Shown here: positions 20,461-30,631 of the stretch, in pieces
Layout of the letters: each line of letters starts with the position of its first letter
How positions within the stretch are numbered: position 1 is the stretch's first letter
NCBI GenBank assembly: GCA_963837715.1
Contig: CAWIOF010000002.1
Coordinates: 1,116,001 to 1,180,000, forward strand
Length of the DNA stretch: 64,000 nt
Direction of reading: 5' to 3'
From: JANYLB01 sp963837715
GTDB lineage: Bacteria > Actinomycetota > Acidimicrobiia > IMCC26256 > JANYLB01
The notes under the pieces: generated by a model
The model's database searches: none
Seen by the model: the letters and a program-made list of their open reading frames with translations, nothing else
What the model was told of the DNA's origin: nothing
Position numbers and translations under genes: made by a program

Positions 20461-21339
20461 TCACCCGGCGCGGGAAGTCGCGAGGCGGTCGGCTCGTTCG
20501 ACGAGACGCTCCGCGCCCAGTCGGCCGGCCCAGTCGGCCAGTTCGGCGGTCGGGCCCTTCCACTCCCAGTCGTCGACGACACCGACCTCCGGATCGATGC
20601 GCAGGGTTGCGAGGTTCCGGAACAGGTCGGCGAGCTCACGCTGCTCCGCCAGTGTGGTGGCGAGCTTCACCGCACCCCGCACGGTGACGTCCCACTGGTG
20701 GGCGTGCTCGGGGATCGCTTCGATGTGCACGTAGTGGCGGAGCACCGCCGCAGCCGACTTCGCACCCCATCCGGGCAGACCGGGGAAGCCGTCGGCACTG
20801 TCGCCGACGAGCGCGAGCCAGTCGGGGATCGACTCCGGGAGCACCCCGAACTTCTCGACCACTCCCTCCTCGCCGATCGTGGTGCGTTTTCGACGATCGA
20901 CCTGCACCACGTGGTCACCCACCACGCACTGGGCGAGGTCCTTGTCGGGCGTGCAGATCAGTACCTGGTCGACGCGCGGGTCACGGGCGGCGACGTGCGC
21001 CGCGGCCGCGAGGGCGTCGTCGGCCTCGAAGTCGATCATCGGCCACACCGCGACGCCCAGCGCCGCGAGCGCGTCCTCGAGCAGGGGGAACTGGGCGAAG
21101 AGCTCCGGGTCGATCCCATCGCCCGTCTTGTAGCCGGCCCACAGCTCGTTGCGGAACGACGGAATCACGTGGTCGGTCGCAACCCCGACATGGGTCGCGC
21201 CTTCTTCGAGCAGCGTCAGGACGGAGTAGACGACTCCACGGACCGCCGCGACCTCGACGTCACCGTCGTCGAGATGCGACGGCAGCGCGAAGTGATGGCG
21301 GAAGAGCTCGTAGGTCCCGTCGACGAGGTGCGTCTGCAC
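20461..21339 (-). CDS. FEN1-like 5'-3' exonuclease
   Basis: A 292-residue protein from GTG 21339. It has the N-terminal (MQTHLVDGTYELFRHHFA) and internal (DFEADDALAAAA, CTPDKDLAQCV, LVGDSADGFPGLPGWGAKSAA) acidic metal-ligand clusters and helix-hairpin-helix of the Pol I-type 5' nuclease family. It is a stand-alone protein without a polymerase domain, acting on flap or primer structures. A long hairpin lies just upstream of its start. Confidence 0.85.
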   Translation of the reverse strand: MQTHLVDGTYELFRHHFALPSHLDDGDVEVAAVRGVVYSVLTLLEEGATHVGVATDHVIPSFRNELWAGYKTGDGIDPELFAQFPLLEDALAALGVAVWPMIDFEADDALAAAAHVAARDPRVDQVLICTPDKDLAQCVVGDHVVQVDRRKRTTIGEEGVVEKFGVLPESIPDWLALVGDSADGFPGLPGWGAKSAAAVLRHYVHIEAIPEHAHQWDVTVRGAVKLATTLAEQRELADLFRNLATLRIDPEVGVVDDWEWKGPTAELADWAGRLGAERLVERADRLATSRAG

Positions 21340-21365
21340 GCCCGGAGGTTGTCACACGACATCAC

Positions 21366-21409
21366 GTTGGTGCGATTGCCCACCCCAGAGGGGGTGCAAT
21401 CGCACCAAC
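21366..21409 (-). terminator. 14-bp perfect stem-loop between SHOCT and exonuclease genes
   Basis: Arms 21366-21379 and 21396-21409 are exact reverse complements; the 16-nt loop holds an inner ACCCC/GGGGT pairing. It sits 20 nt after the SHOCT stop and 27 nt upstream of the exonuclease start on the same strand, so it can terminate the first or attenuate the second. Confidence 0.55.
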
Positions 21410-21428
21410 GGATGGTCGCGCGACGGGT

Positions 21429-21827
21429 TCAGCTGACGATCTTGGCCTTCATCTTCTGGAACTCGGCGTCGTCGATCACGCCGCGGTCCTTGAGGTCGGC
21501 GAGCCGGTGCAGCTCGTCGGCCGGGCTCGCCGTGGTGCCGGCGGCCTGGCGGATGTACTCCTGCGCGGCCTGGTTCTGCGCCTGCGCGGCTTCGATCGCG
21601 TGCTCGTGCATCTTGTGGCCCCGTGCGATCAGGTAGACGAACACCCCGAGGTAGGGGATGAAGATCACGAAGATCGTCCAGAGCGCCTTCGCCCATCCCG
21701 AGAGGTCGTGGCTGCGGAAGATGTCGGCGAAGACGGTGATGAGGATCCAGATCCAGATGAAGAAGAGGAAGAACCAGATCATCGACCAGAGGATCTGACC
21801 CGTTCCGAAATCGTCGGCTAGCAGCAC
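21429..21827 (-). CDS. PLDc_N/SHOCT-domain membrane protein
   Basis: A 132-residue protein from GTG 21827 (GGGAGA about 10 nt upstream). Two membrane segments near the N-terminus (ILWSMIWFFLFFIWIWILITVF and WTIFVIFIPYLGVFVYLIARG) form the phospholipase-D-nuclease N-terminal-like module. A Gln/Ala-rich helix follows, then a C-terminal SHOCT motif (LHRLADLKDRGVIDDAEFQKMKAKI). SHOCT is an oligomerisation motif; the protein's role is unknown. Confidence 0.8.
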   Translation of the reverse strand: MLLADDFGTGQILWSMIWFFLFFIWIWILITVFADIFRSHDLSGWAKALWTIFVIFIPYLGVFVYLIARGHKMHEHAIEAAQAQNQAAQEYIRQAAGTTASPADELHRLADLKDRGVIDDAEFQKMKAKIVS

Positions 21828-21932
21828 TGTGAACTCTCCCTGTCGCCCGTACCCGCGGCAGCACTGCCGGCGGTCCACCGGAGAACATACGTCACGCGCG
21901 CGCCTCACGCGCCTCTCCTAGCCTCTCCAGCG

Positions 21933-24324
21933 ATGACTCTCGCGGCGCGGGTTCGACGGCGTCTGTTCCGACGCGACGCGGCAACGTTCCACCCGCCGCG
22001 CGACCGACGCGGTCCGACTCGTCCTCGCGATGCTCACGCTCGGTGCTCTCGCGGTCCACGCCGGGCACGAAACGGCCACGGAGCGTGCGATCGTCCGTGC
22101 GGTCTCGTCACTCCCGGCCGGGCTCGAGACCCCGCTCGCGGCGTTCTACGGCCTCGCGGCGCTCTGGGCCGTGGCCTTGCTCGGCGGCGCGCTGCTCATC
22201 GGTCGACGCTGGCGCCTCGCCCGCGACATCGTGGTCGCGGGGGTCGCCGCCTGGGTGATCGGCCGGGTCTTCGGGTCGCTCGTCCGACACGGCGACATCG
22301 CCCGGGCCCTCGACACCCTCACCAGTCTCGACGCGACGCCCCGCTTCCCCCTGACCCGCCTCGCCGTGGTCACCGCGGTCGTGATCGTGGCGGCACCGCA
22401 CCTCTCCCGACCGCTGCGCCGGTTCGGACAGGCGCTCGTCGGCGTGCTCACGGTCACCGCGCTGTACCTCGCCACCGCGTTCCCCGGCGACCTACTCGGG
22501 GCGATCGTGCTCGGCTGGGCCGTCGCGTCCCTGGTCCACCTCGTGTTCGGGGTGCCGATCATGAAGCCCGGGTCCGACGAAGTCCGACGCGCGCTCGAAC
22601 GACTGGGGATGCGCGGGGTGACCTCGGTCGAACGGGTCGCGGTACAGCCGCGTGGCGCGACCCTGTTCGTGGCCCGCGACGACCGCGGGCCGGTCGCGGT
22701 GACCGTCCTCGGGCGCGACGACGTCGATGCCCGAGCGCTTGCGGTTGCCAGTCGGTGGGTCGCCTACCGCCACGAGGAGCCCACCTTCTTCGTCACCCGG
22801 CGTCAGCGGGTCGAGCACGAGGCGTACGCGCTGCTCCTCGCCGGGGCCGCGGGTGTGCGCGTGCCACCCGTCGTCGCCGCCGGCGCGGCCGACTCACGCC
22901 TTGCGCTCCTCGTGACCCGACCCGCCGGTGGCGCCGCGCTGGCCGAGGTCGACCCGGAATCGCTGACATCGGATCTCCTCGTCGAAGCGTGGTCGCAGGT
23001 CGCCGCGCTCCACGCCACCGGACTCGCGCACGGTCGTCTCACCGCGACACACCTCTTGGTCGACGTCGGGGGCTCCCCCGGTGCCCGGGTGTCGATCGTC
23101 GACTTCGCGACCGTCGTCACCGCGGCGAGCGAACGCAGTTGTACGGGCGACGTCGCCGAGTTCCTCGCCGCCACCGCGGCGATCGTGGGCCCCGAGCGCG
23201 CGGTTGCCGCGGCGGTCGCCGGCGTGGGCGGCGACGCGGTCGTCGACGCGCTCCCGCTCCTCCAGGCGGCCGCGCTCACCCCGGAGACCCGCAACGCGTT
23301 CGGAGGTCGCAAGGAGGTGGGAACCGCGCTCGATGCGTTGCGCGAGACCGCCGCAGGGACAACCGGAGAACCGGCACCCGAGCTCCAACGACTCCAGCGG
23401 GTGCAGGTCCGCACGTTGGCGATGGTGATCGGCACGCTCGTCGGCATCGCGATCCTGTTCAACCAGGTCGGTGATCCCGGGACGTTGTGGGCCACGTTGC
23501 GCGAGGCCGACTGGGTCTTCGTGCTGCTGGCGATCGTCGCGGCCTTCGCGACCAACGTTGCGTTCGCGCTGGCGTTCCTCGGCACGGTTCCCGATCAGCT
23601 GCCGTTCGCGCCCGTGGTGTGGCTCCAGGTCGCGATGGGCTTCTCGAACGTCGCGCTCCCTGCCGGCGCCGAGACCGCGGTGCAGGTGCGGTTCCTCCAG
23701 AAGCAGGGCCTCGACCTCGCGTCGGCGCTCGCGGTCGGAGGGATCCTCTCGACGATCTCCGAGGTCGTCATCCAACTCGGGCTGTTCGGCGTCGCACTGC
23801 TGCTCGCCCCGTCGGCCGTCGACATCGGCGACGTCCCCACCGGCAGCATGGCTGCAGTGGCGCTCGGGGCGGTGCTCGTCGTCTGTGTCGTCGCGGCCGT
23901 GGTGTTCAGCGTCCGTCGGGTCCGCCGCGCCGTGCTCCCCCACGTCCGGCGGGCGGCCCGGACCATGTGGGATGCGATCCGGACGCCGAGTCGCATCGCG
24001 CTGCTGCTCGTCGGCAACATCGCCGCGCAGTTCCTCTACGCCGGTGCGCTGCTCGCGTGTCTCCACGCGTACGGGAGCGGTGCGTCGTTCTGGACGCTGC
24101 TGGCGCTGAACATCGGGATCTCGACCATCGCCGGCCTCGTCCCCGTGCCCGGCGGCGACACCGCGGTGTCGACCATCGGCATGTCGGGCGCCCTCGTGGC
24201 GACGGGAGTGCCGGAAGCCGCCGCGGCCGCCGCGGTGCTCACGAACACGATCGCCACCAGCTACCTCCCCGCGATCCCGGGCTGGTTCGCCACCCAGTTC
24301 CTCGTCCGACGTCAGCTGCTCTAG
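21933..24324 (+). CDS. Membrane protein: PAP2-like, kinase-like and YbhN-type regions in one chain
   Basis: Starts at ATG 21933 (MTLAARVRRRLFRRDAATF); one extra base near 21997 shifts into the frame that continues unbroken to 24324, about 795 residues in all. Order: six-helix N-terminal region resembling PAP2 phosphatases but without their His motifs (to about 180); a soluble lipopolysaccharide-kinase-like region (about 190-440) with LHATGLAHGRLTATHLLVD and VSIVDF; and a C-terminal lysylphosphatidylglycerol-synthase-type transmembrane domain (UPF0104/YbhN) with FSNVALPAGAETAVQVRFLQ and VPVPGGDTAVSTIG. A role in envelope lipid or glycolipid handling is inferred. Confidence 0.75.
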
Positions 24325-24390
24325 CGTTCCGCCCGCCGTGACCTGCGGAAACCCAGCGTTCACTGGGAGATGCCTGGCCCGTCACCCTTC

Positions 24391-24410
24391 CCTACCGACC
24401 AGTAGGTAGG
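24391..24410. promoter_or_regulatory. TetR-type operator-like palindrome before the desaturase
   Basis: CCTACCGACCAGTAGGTAGG resembles many TetR-family operators (ACCGACCAGT core with flanking CTACC/GGTAG arms). It ends 8 nt before the ATG, so a bound repressor would block transcription or initiation. Confidence 0.45.
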
Positions 24411-24418
24411 CTGGGGGC

Positions 24419-25335
24419 ATGGACCCCGCATCGGATGCCCTCATGCTCGAGCTCGACCCCAGCGTGGGCGCGCTCCTCGACGCGGCACTACGACACCGCG
24501 AAGGAGTGGTTCCCGCACTCGATGGTCCCCTACAGCCGTGGGCGCGACTTCGTCGAGGGCGAGGAGTGGTCGCCCGACGACGCCGGCCTGCCCGAGGCTG
24601 TGCGCTCCGCGCTGCTCGTCAACATCCTCACCGAGGACAACCTGCCGTACTACTACCACTCGATCACCGGCTTCGGTCTCTCCGAGGCCTGGCAGGAGTG
24701 GAGCCGCCGCTGGACCGCAGAAGAGGGTCGCCACGCGATCGTCATCCGCGACTACCTCACCGTCACCCGCGCGCTCGACCCCGTCGCGCTCGAGCGGGCG
24801 CGGATGCACCAGGTGAGCGGAGGCGTCACCCCCGACAGCGAATCGGCGGCCGACGGACTCGCCTACGTCTCCCTGCAGGAGCTCGCGACCCGCATCGCGC
24901 ACCGCAACACCGGCCAGCAGCTCGAAGACCCGGCCGGCACCGCGATCATGTCGCGCGTCGCAGCCGACGAGAACCTGCACTACCTCTTCTACCGGGACCT
25001 CGCGTCCACTGCGCTCGAGATCGACCCGTCGGCAATGGTGCTCGCGATCGACCGCCAGGTCCGCAACTTCGCGATGCCGGGCACCGGGATCGTCGACTTC
25101 GAAGCTCACGCCAAGCTCATCGCGAACGCAGGCATCTACGACTTCTCCCAGCACCACGACCAGATCCTCGTTCCGGTCGTGCTCAGGCACTGGAAGCTCG
25201 AGACGCGTCGAAGGCCTCAGCCCCGAGGCCGAAGAGGCGCGCGTCCGCTGCCTCGCGTACATCGAACGGCTCGGCAAGGTCGCGAAGCGCATCGCGGCCC
25301 GCAAGGCCGAGCGCCTCGCCACCACCTCGGCCTGA
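24419..25335 (+). CDS. Acyl-ACP desaturase (type 2, di-iron), frameshifted
   Basis: Begins at ATG 24419. Deleting one base near 24482 joins the start to HYDTAKEWFPHSMVPYSRGRDF, and another near 25206 joins the end to EGLSPEAEEARVRCLAYIERL and TGA 25335, about 304 residues. The di-iron ligands are in AEEGRHAIV and ADENLHYLFYRD, the two ExxH motifs of ferritin-like desaturases such as DesA. It would insert a double bond into ACP-bound fatty acids. The palindrome overlapping its promoter suggests regulation by a fatty-acid-sensing TetR protein, not found in the window. Confidence 0.82.
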
Positions 25336-25356
25336 ACCAGCGGGTCGACCCCCTAC

Positions 25357-26360
25357 CTACGCAGGCGCCCCCTTGGCGTCGAGTTCGTGCACGTCGCGGA
25401 CGACGGTTCCACGATCCGCCCGAACTCCCGCAGGCTGGGAGGTCGGGTCGGAGGCGGGAACGGCGTCGAACATGCGGAGGTAGAGCGCGAGGGTCGCGGT
25501 GAAGACCGGCGACCGCTCCTGCGATGTGGATCCCGACGAGGAGCGGCGGGACTCCGTTGAAGTACTGCGTGTAGCCGACCGCGGCCTGGGCCACGAGCAC
25601 GACGAGCAGGACAGTGATCGCGCGCTGCAATCGGGCGAGCACGCCGGCGCGATGCGCGACGAACAGCAGCGTGATCACGGCCGCGAGGAAGATCATCACC
25701 GCGATCCCGTGCACCCGCGCCACATCGGGGAGGTAGAAGCCGAAGCGCTTTGCCTCCTTGTCGCCTGCGTGCGGACCGGTGTTGGTGACGACGGTCCCGG
25801 TGACGACCACGACGGTCACGAGCACGAGCAGGAAGCGACCGAAGTACAGCACGGCGTCGGCGACGGCACGTCGCTCGACCGTCGCCGTCGGGGATGCCGG
25901 CGCGGTGGTAGAGCACGATCGCATCGGCGAGGAGCAGCATCGAGAGCAGGAAGTGCGACATCACCGCCGCCGGATGGAGGTCGACCAACACGGTGATCCC
26001 GCCGAGCACGATCTGGCCCATCACGCCGGCGACGAGTCCGCCCGAGAGCCAGAGGAGGTCGCGCCGACGGGGCCGGCGGAGGAACGCGCCGAGCACCGCG
26101 GCGATCACGCCGACCGAGACCAGCCCGGTGAAGAGACGGTTCGCCGACTCGATCTTCTGGTGGGTGCTCGACTCGGGATGGGCGACGAGCTGGCCCGCCT
26201 CGCAGTTCGGCCACGAGGAGCAGCCGAGGCCGGAGTTCGTGAGCCGGACGGCCGCGCCGGTCACGATGATGATCGCGATGAGGATCCCCGCGACGAGGGT
26301 GATCCGGCGGTAGATGCTCGGGGTCAGGGTGAACGACACACGGCCCATGCGGATGGTCAT
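25357..26360 (-). CDS. ctaA: Heme A synthase, COX15/CtaA family (frameshifted)
   Basis: From ATG 26360 (MTIRMGRVSF). An eight-helix membrane protein with the Cys pair LGCSSWPNC, conserved His in SSTHQKIESANRLFTG, HPAAVMSHFLLSMLLL, ARVHGIAVMIFL and VGIHIAGAVA. It converts heme O to heme A for an aa3-type oxidase. Two single-base insertions (near 25885 and 25508) split it into three frames; the rejoined protein is about 335 residues and stops at TAG 25357. It diverges from the capA gene. The oxidase subunits are not in the window. Confidence 0.85.
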
Positions 26361-26395
26361 GGTAGGGGTCGCGGCCCCATCTAGGCTCACCGGCC

Positions 26396-27514
26396 GTGCG
26401 TCACCCGCTGATCGTCGCCGGAGTGGGGATCGCCGTGATCGCGGCCGCCGTCACCTTCGCGGCGACGCGCGACCAGCAGTCCGACCCGGGCGCGACGCGG
26501 ACCCCCGCCGGGGCCGGCACCCGACCCGCGGCTCCCGTGGAATCGTCGACGACAACGTCGACGACCCGACCCCGACGAGGCAGCGGTGTGCCGGTCGTCT
26601 TCGCGTTCGGCGGCGACGTGCACTTCGAGGGTTCCCTGCGTTCCCAACTCGACAGCGACCCGGCCGGCATGCTCTCCCCCGTGGCCGGCGAGCTCGGCGC
26701 GGCCGACATCGCGATGGTGAACCTCGAGACCGCGATCACCGAGGGAGGGACGCCCGAGCCGAAGGCCTACAACTTCCGGGCGCCGGCCACCGCGCTCACC
26801 GCCTTGAGCAGCGCGGGGGTCGACGTGGTGACGCTCGCCAACAACCACGGTGTCGACTACGGCCCCGACGGACTCGCCGACACCCTCGCGGCGAAGGCCG
26901 CGGGCACCCTTCCGATGGTCGGTGTCGGCGCCAACGCGACCGAGGCCTACGCACCGTGGACCACCGTCGTGAAGGACCAACGGATCAGCATCTTCGGCGC
27001 CACCGACGTGCTCGACGAAGCCTTCTACTCCACCTGGCCCGCCACCGACACCCAAGCCGGCATCGCGTCGGCGAAAGACGCCAACCAGGCGCGCCTCGTC
27101 GCCGCGGTGCAGGCTGCGCGCCCGGCCAGCGACACGATCGTCGTGTACCTGCACTGGGGCATCGAGGGTTCGACCTGCCCGTCGGCGCGTCAACAGGAGC
27201 TCGCCCAGAGCCTGGTCGACGCCGGCGCCGACATCGTGGTCGGGAGCCACGCCCACCGCGTGCAGGGTGGCGGTCGACTCGGCGCCGCATTCGTCGACTA
27301 CGGACTCGGCAACTTCGTCTTCTACAACGAGAGCGGTGAGTCGGGTCGCACCGGCGTCCTCACGGTGACGGCCACCGGGCGCGACGTCGACACCTACCAG
27401 TGGAAGCCCGCCCGGATCGTCGGCGGCGTCCCCCGCCTCCTCACGCCACCCGACTCCGACGTGGGTGTCGCCGCCTGGGACGCGCAACGGGCGTGCACCG
27501 GACTCACGCCCTAA
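26396..27514 (+). CDS. CapA family protein (poly-gamma-glutamate/capsule assembly type)
   Basis: A 372-residue protein from GTG 26396. An N-terminal membrane anchor or signal (residues 5-22) and a Thr/Pro/Ser linker lead to the CapA-type metallophosphoesterase-like domain: FGGDVHFEG, VNLETAITEGG, LANNHGVDYGPDGL, YLHWGIEG, VVGSHAHRVQ and GLGNFVFYN. It faces the outside of the membrane. CapA proteins take part in exopolymer synthesis, but many are of unknown function, and no capBC genes are nearby. Confidence 0.82.
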   Translation: MRHPLIVAGVGIAVIAAAVTFAATRDQQSDPGATRTPAGAGTRPAAPVESSTTTSTTRPRRGSGVPVVFAFGGDVHFEGSLRSQLDSDPAGMLSPVAGELGAADIAMVNLETAITEGGTPEPKAYNFRAPATALTALSSAGVDVVTLANNHGVDYGPDGLADTLAAKAAGTLPMVGVGANATEAYAPWTTVVKDQRISIFGATDVLDEAFYSTWPATDTQAGIASAKDANQARLVAAVQAARPASDTIVVYLHWGIEGSTCPSARQQELAQSLVDAGADIVVGSHAHRVQGGGRLGAAFVDYGLGNFVFYNESGESGRTGVLTVTATGRDVDTYQWKPARIVGGVPRLLTPPDSDVGVAAWDAQRACTGLTP

Positions 27515-27524
27515 CTTGAGTGCT

Positions 27525-28431
27525 GTGACCTACGACGAGTTCTCCCTCTTCCACGAGAACGCCGAGGAGTTCGGCTTGCCCTGGTCCGGCCCGCCGACCG
27601 TCCGCCGGGTGCGGGTGCCGGTCGACGGTGATCGGGCCCTCGAGCGCGCTCGTGTGGGGTGACGGACCACCCGAGATCGTCCTGCTCCACGGGGGCGCGC
27701 AGAACGCGCACACGTGGGACACCGTCGCGCTCGCGCTCGGGCGTCCGCTCGTCGCGATCGACCTCCCCGGTCACGGCCACTCCGACGGCGGTGCGCTCGG
27801 CTCGTTCGGGCTCGCCGCCAACGCGGCCGATGTCGCGGTCGCGGTGCGGGCGCTCGCACCGGATGCCGGACTGCTCGCCGGGATGTCGCTCGGAGGGCTC
27901 ACGTCGATCACACTCGCAGGCATCGCACCCGAGCTCGAACGCCGGCTGGTGCTCGTCGACGTCACTCCCGGAGTGAACCAGGACAAGGCGTCGGCGATCA
28001 CCGCGTTCGTGAACGGTCCTGAGTCGTTCGCCGACTTCGACGAGATCCTCGCCCGGACCGTCGAGTTCAACCCGACCCGCTCGGAGTCGTCGCTCCGACG
28101 CGGAATCCTGCACAACGCCGTGCAACGCGACGACGGGAGCTGGGTGTGGCGCTACGCCCGGTTCCGCGCCGATGAACCGCTCCTCTCGGGCGAAGGGGAA
28201 CCGACCGTGCCCGACTTCGGCGCGCTGTGGGACACCCTCGGCGCGACCACCATGCCGCTGATGCTCGTGCGCGGCGCCGACTCCCCCGTCGTCGACGACG
28301 CCGACGTCGCCGAGCTCCAGCGCCGCCGCCCCGACGTTCGCGTCGAGGTCGTCGCCGACGCCGGCCACAGCATCCAGGGCGACCAACCCGTCGCGCTCGC
28401 CACCCTCCTCGAGCAGTTCCTCGCCACCTGA
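27525..28431 (+). CDS. Alpha/beta hydrolase (one frameshift)
   Basis: Starts at GTG 27525 (MTYDEFSLFHENAEEFGLPW), 10 nt after capA. Deleting one base near 27641 joins it to ALVWGDGPPEIVLLHGGAQNAHTWD. The nucleophile elbow is GMSLGG, with the oxyanion-type HGG, the acid in VRGADSPVV and the base His in DAGHSIQGDQP; total about 301 residues. Hydrolase of unknown substrate. Followed by dispersed palindrome copy C and the convergent gene at 28503. Confidence 0.8.
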
Positions 28432-28455
28432 ACCCTCCGTCACCTGCCAACCCCG

Positions 28456-28508
28456 CTGCGTCGGGCGCGTGCTGGTCGTCTCCGGACCGGAACGCGCCGA
28501 ACTCAGCG
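28456..28508. repeat. Palindromic intergenic element, copy C
   Basis: Left half (28456-28480) ends GCTGGTCGTC, right half (28485-28508) is GACCGGAACGCGCCGAACTC plus AGCG. It lies between convergent genes and overlaps the last codons of the gene at 28503. It matches the half-site of copies D, E and F with a few substitutions. Confidence 0.55.
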
Positions 28509-29124
28509 AGCGGGCCGGGGTGGGCCGGGGCGGGTGGCGGCGGCGCCGGGCGGGAACTGGAGGTGGGGGCGGACCGCGACGATGGAGGGGCGGCGGGGCG
28601 GTTCGCTGAAGCCGAAGCCGCACCGGGGATCGATCGGGCGGAGCGGACCGAGATCGGCGCCGGCGACTGATGCCGACCCGGCGACCACTCGCCGGTAGGA
28701 CCGGGCGCGGTACCACTCCCGGACCCCGGTGGGACTCACGCCGTAGGTGCGCACCCCCATCGTCGAACGGGCGATCGGGCCCTCGATCCAGCCGCGTCAC
28801 CCACAACGGGCGCGGGCCGGGGATCGGGACCGGACGACCCCCGGAGAGGACGATCCTGACGTCGCCGGCGGAGAGGTCGACGTGCCGCGGGCCGGCGTTG
28901 GCGACGGCGAACGGCACGACCTCGACCCGGTCGAACTCGTACACAGCGGTGATGAAGTCTCGTCCGGCCGTTGACGCGACCAGCAGGACCCGCTCACCCG
29001 ACGGGCGGGCCCACATGACGTCATGCAGCACACCGACCGGCGAGGCGCGCCAGAGACCGCAGACGAACCGGTCCCCCGAGGCGAAGCCCGCACTCGCGAT
29101 GACGCCGTCGAGGTCGAGGGACAC
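28503..29124 (-). CDS. Conserved actinobacterial hypothetical protein (one frameshift)
   Basis: From GTG 29124: SLDLDGVIASAGFASGDRFVCGLWRASPVG, then many beta-strand-like stretches. Deleting one base near 28789 joins it to IEGPIARSTMGVRTYGVSPTGVREWYRARSYR and LRPIDPRCGFGFSEPPRRPSIVAVRP, for about 206 residues. The pattern (DLGPLRPIDPRxGFGFSEPPRRP) is one I recall from unnamed actinobacterial proteins; no function is known. No signal peptide or membrane segment. Divergent from the DAO-family oxidase, 24 bp away. Confidence 0.6.
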
Positions 29125-29148
29125 AGCGTGACGGTAGCGTCCGGAACC

Positions 29149-30570
29149 GTGACGTCCCGATCCGAGTCCCCCCGATCCCAGTCTCCGAGATCCGATGAGC
29201 GGTACCGGTCCCGCAGCCTGTGGCTCGACTCCCTCGACACGTCGCTCACCCCCCGGGCCGCACTCGAAGGTGACATCGACGTCGACGTTGCGATCGTCGG
29301 CGCGGGCTACACGGGCCTCTGGACCGCGTACTACCTGCTGTGCGCCGATCCGAAGCTGCGGATCGCGATCATCGAGCGGGAGATCGCAGGCTTCGGGGCC
29401 TCCGGTCGCAACGGAGGCTGGTGTTCGGCGATCTTCGCCGGGAGCCGCGACGAGATGGCGCGCACCCACGGCCGCGACGCCGCGGTCGCGCTGCAACAGG
29501 CGATGCACGACACCGTCGACGAGGTCGGGCGGGTCGCCGCGGCGGAATCGATCGACGCCGACTTCCACAAGGGCGGGACGCTCACCCTCGCGACCTCTCC
29601 CGCGCACGTCGACCGGGTCCGGGCGTCGGTGGTGGAGACGCAACGGTGGGGTGCGCCGGATGATGCCGTGTGGCTCGACCGTTCGGAGGCCCGCAGCCGC
29701 GTCGCGGCCGACGGCGTGCTCGGCGCCGCGTACACCCCCCACTGCGCGCGTCTCCATCCCGCGAAGCTGGCTCGCGGGCTCGCCGACTGCGTCTCCCGGA
29801 TGGGCGGGACCATCTACGAGCAGACCGCGGCGACCGGGATCGAGTCCCGCCTGGTGACCACCGACCGCGGACGCGTCCGCGCCGAGGTGGTGGTGCGGGC
29901 GACCGAGGGCTACACCGCGCGGGTCCCCGGCCTCCGCCGGGTGGTGGCGCCCCTCTACTCCCTGATGATCGCGACCGAGCCTCTGCCCGCGTCGTTCTGG
30001 TCGGAGGTCGGCTGGGACGACCGCGAGACGCTCACCGACGGACGGCACCTGATCATCTACGCGCAACGCACCGCCGACGACCGGATCGCCTTCGGGGGCC
30101 GGGGCGCGCCGTACCACTTCGCCAGCCGCATTCGCGACGACTTCGACCGGGACCCGCACACGTTCGCCGAGCTCCGTCGCGTCCTCGGTGCGCTCTTCCC
30201 CTCGACCGCCGAAGCGGCCGTCACCCATGAATGGGGTGGACCGCTCGGCGTTCCCCGCGACTGGACCAGCTCGGTCGGCTTCGACCGCTCGACCGGACTC
30301 GCCTGGGCGGGTGGCTACGTGGGCGACGGGGTGTCGACCACCAACCTGGCCGGACGCACCATCGCCGACCTCGTCACCGGCAACGACACGCCGATCACCC
30401 GACTCCCGTGGGTCGCCCACCGATCCCGGCGCTGGGAGCCGGAGCCCCTCCGGTGGCTCGGCATCAACCTCGCGCTCGCGCTCCCCGCAGGCGCGGATCG
30501 GAGCGAGATGCGCACCGGGAGGCCGGCTCGCCTTCGCACCGCGCTCCTCGACCGCCTGACGGGCCACTGA
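29149..30570 (+). CDS. FAD-dependent oxidoreductase, DAO/GlpO-type amine oxidase family
   Basis: A 473-residue protein if GTG 29149 is the start (GTG 29128 is an in-frame alternative). FAD-binding VDVAIVGAGYTGLWTAYYLL is followed by IIEREIAGFGASGRNGGWCSA, and the C-terminal GLAWAGGYVGDGVSTTNLAGRTIADL closes the FAD site. It resembles gamma-glutamylputrescine or D-amino-acid oxidase-like enzymes that oxidise primary or secondary amines. There are no polyamine genes nearby, so the substrate is open. Confidence 0.85.
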   Translation: MTSRSESPRSQSPRSDERYRSRSLWLDSLDTSLTPRAALEGDIDVDVAIVGAGYTGLWTAYYLLCADPKLRIAIIEREIAGFGASGRNGGWCSAIFAGSRDEMARTHGRDAAVALQQAMHDTVDEVGRVAAAESIDADFHKGGTLTLATSPAHVDRVRASVVETQRWGAPDDAVWLDRSEARSRVAADGVLGAAYTPHCARLHPAKLARGLADCVSRMGGTIYEQTAATGIESRLVTTDRGRVRAEVVVRATEGYTARVPGLRRVVAPLYSLMIATEPLPASFWSEVGWDDRETLTDGRHLIIYAQRTADDRIAFGGRGAPYHFASRIRDDFDRDPHTFAELRRVLGALFPSTAEAAVTHEWGGPLGVPRDWTSSVGFDRSTGLAWAGGYVGDGVSTTNLAGRTIADLVTGNDTPITRLPWVAHRSRRWEPEPLRWLGINLALALPAGADRSEMRTGRPARLRTALLDRLTGH

Positions 30571-30631
30571 CTGGCCACCCTGATGGGCTTCGGGTGAAGT
30601 TCTCGGGGGCGGGCGCCGATACACGCGGGGA

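Noticed and set aside
22894..24363. Minus-strand 489-codon frame
   Set aside because: Antisense to the YbhN-type protein; low-complexity Asp/Glu/Arg/Gly-rich shadow.
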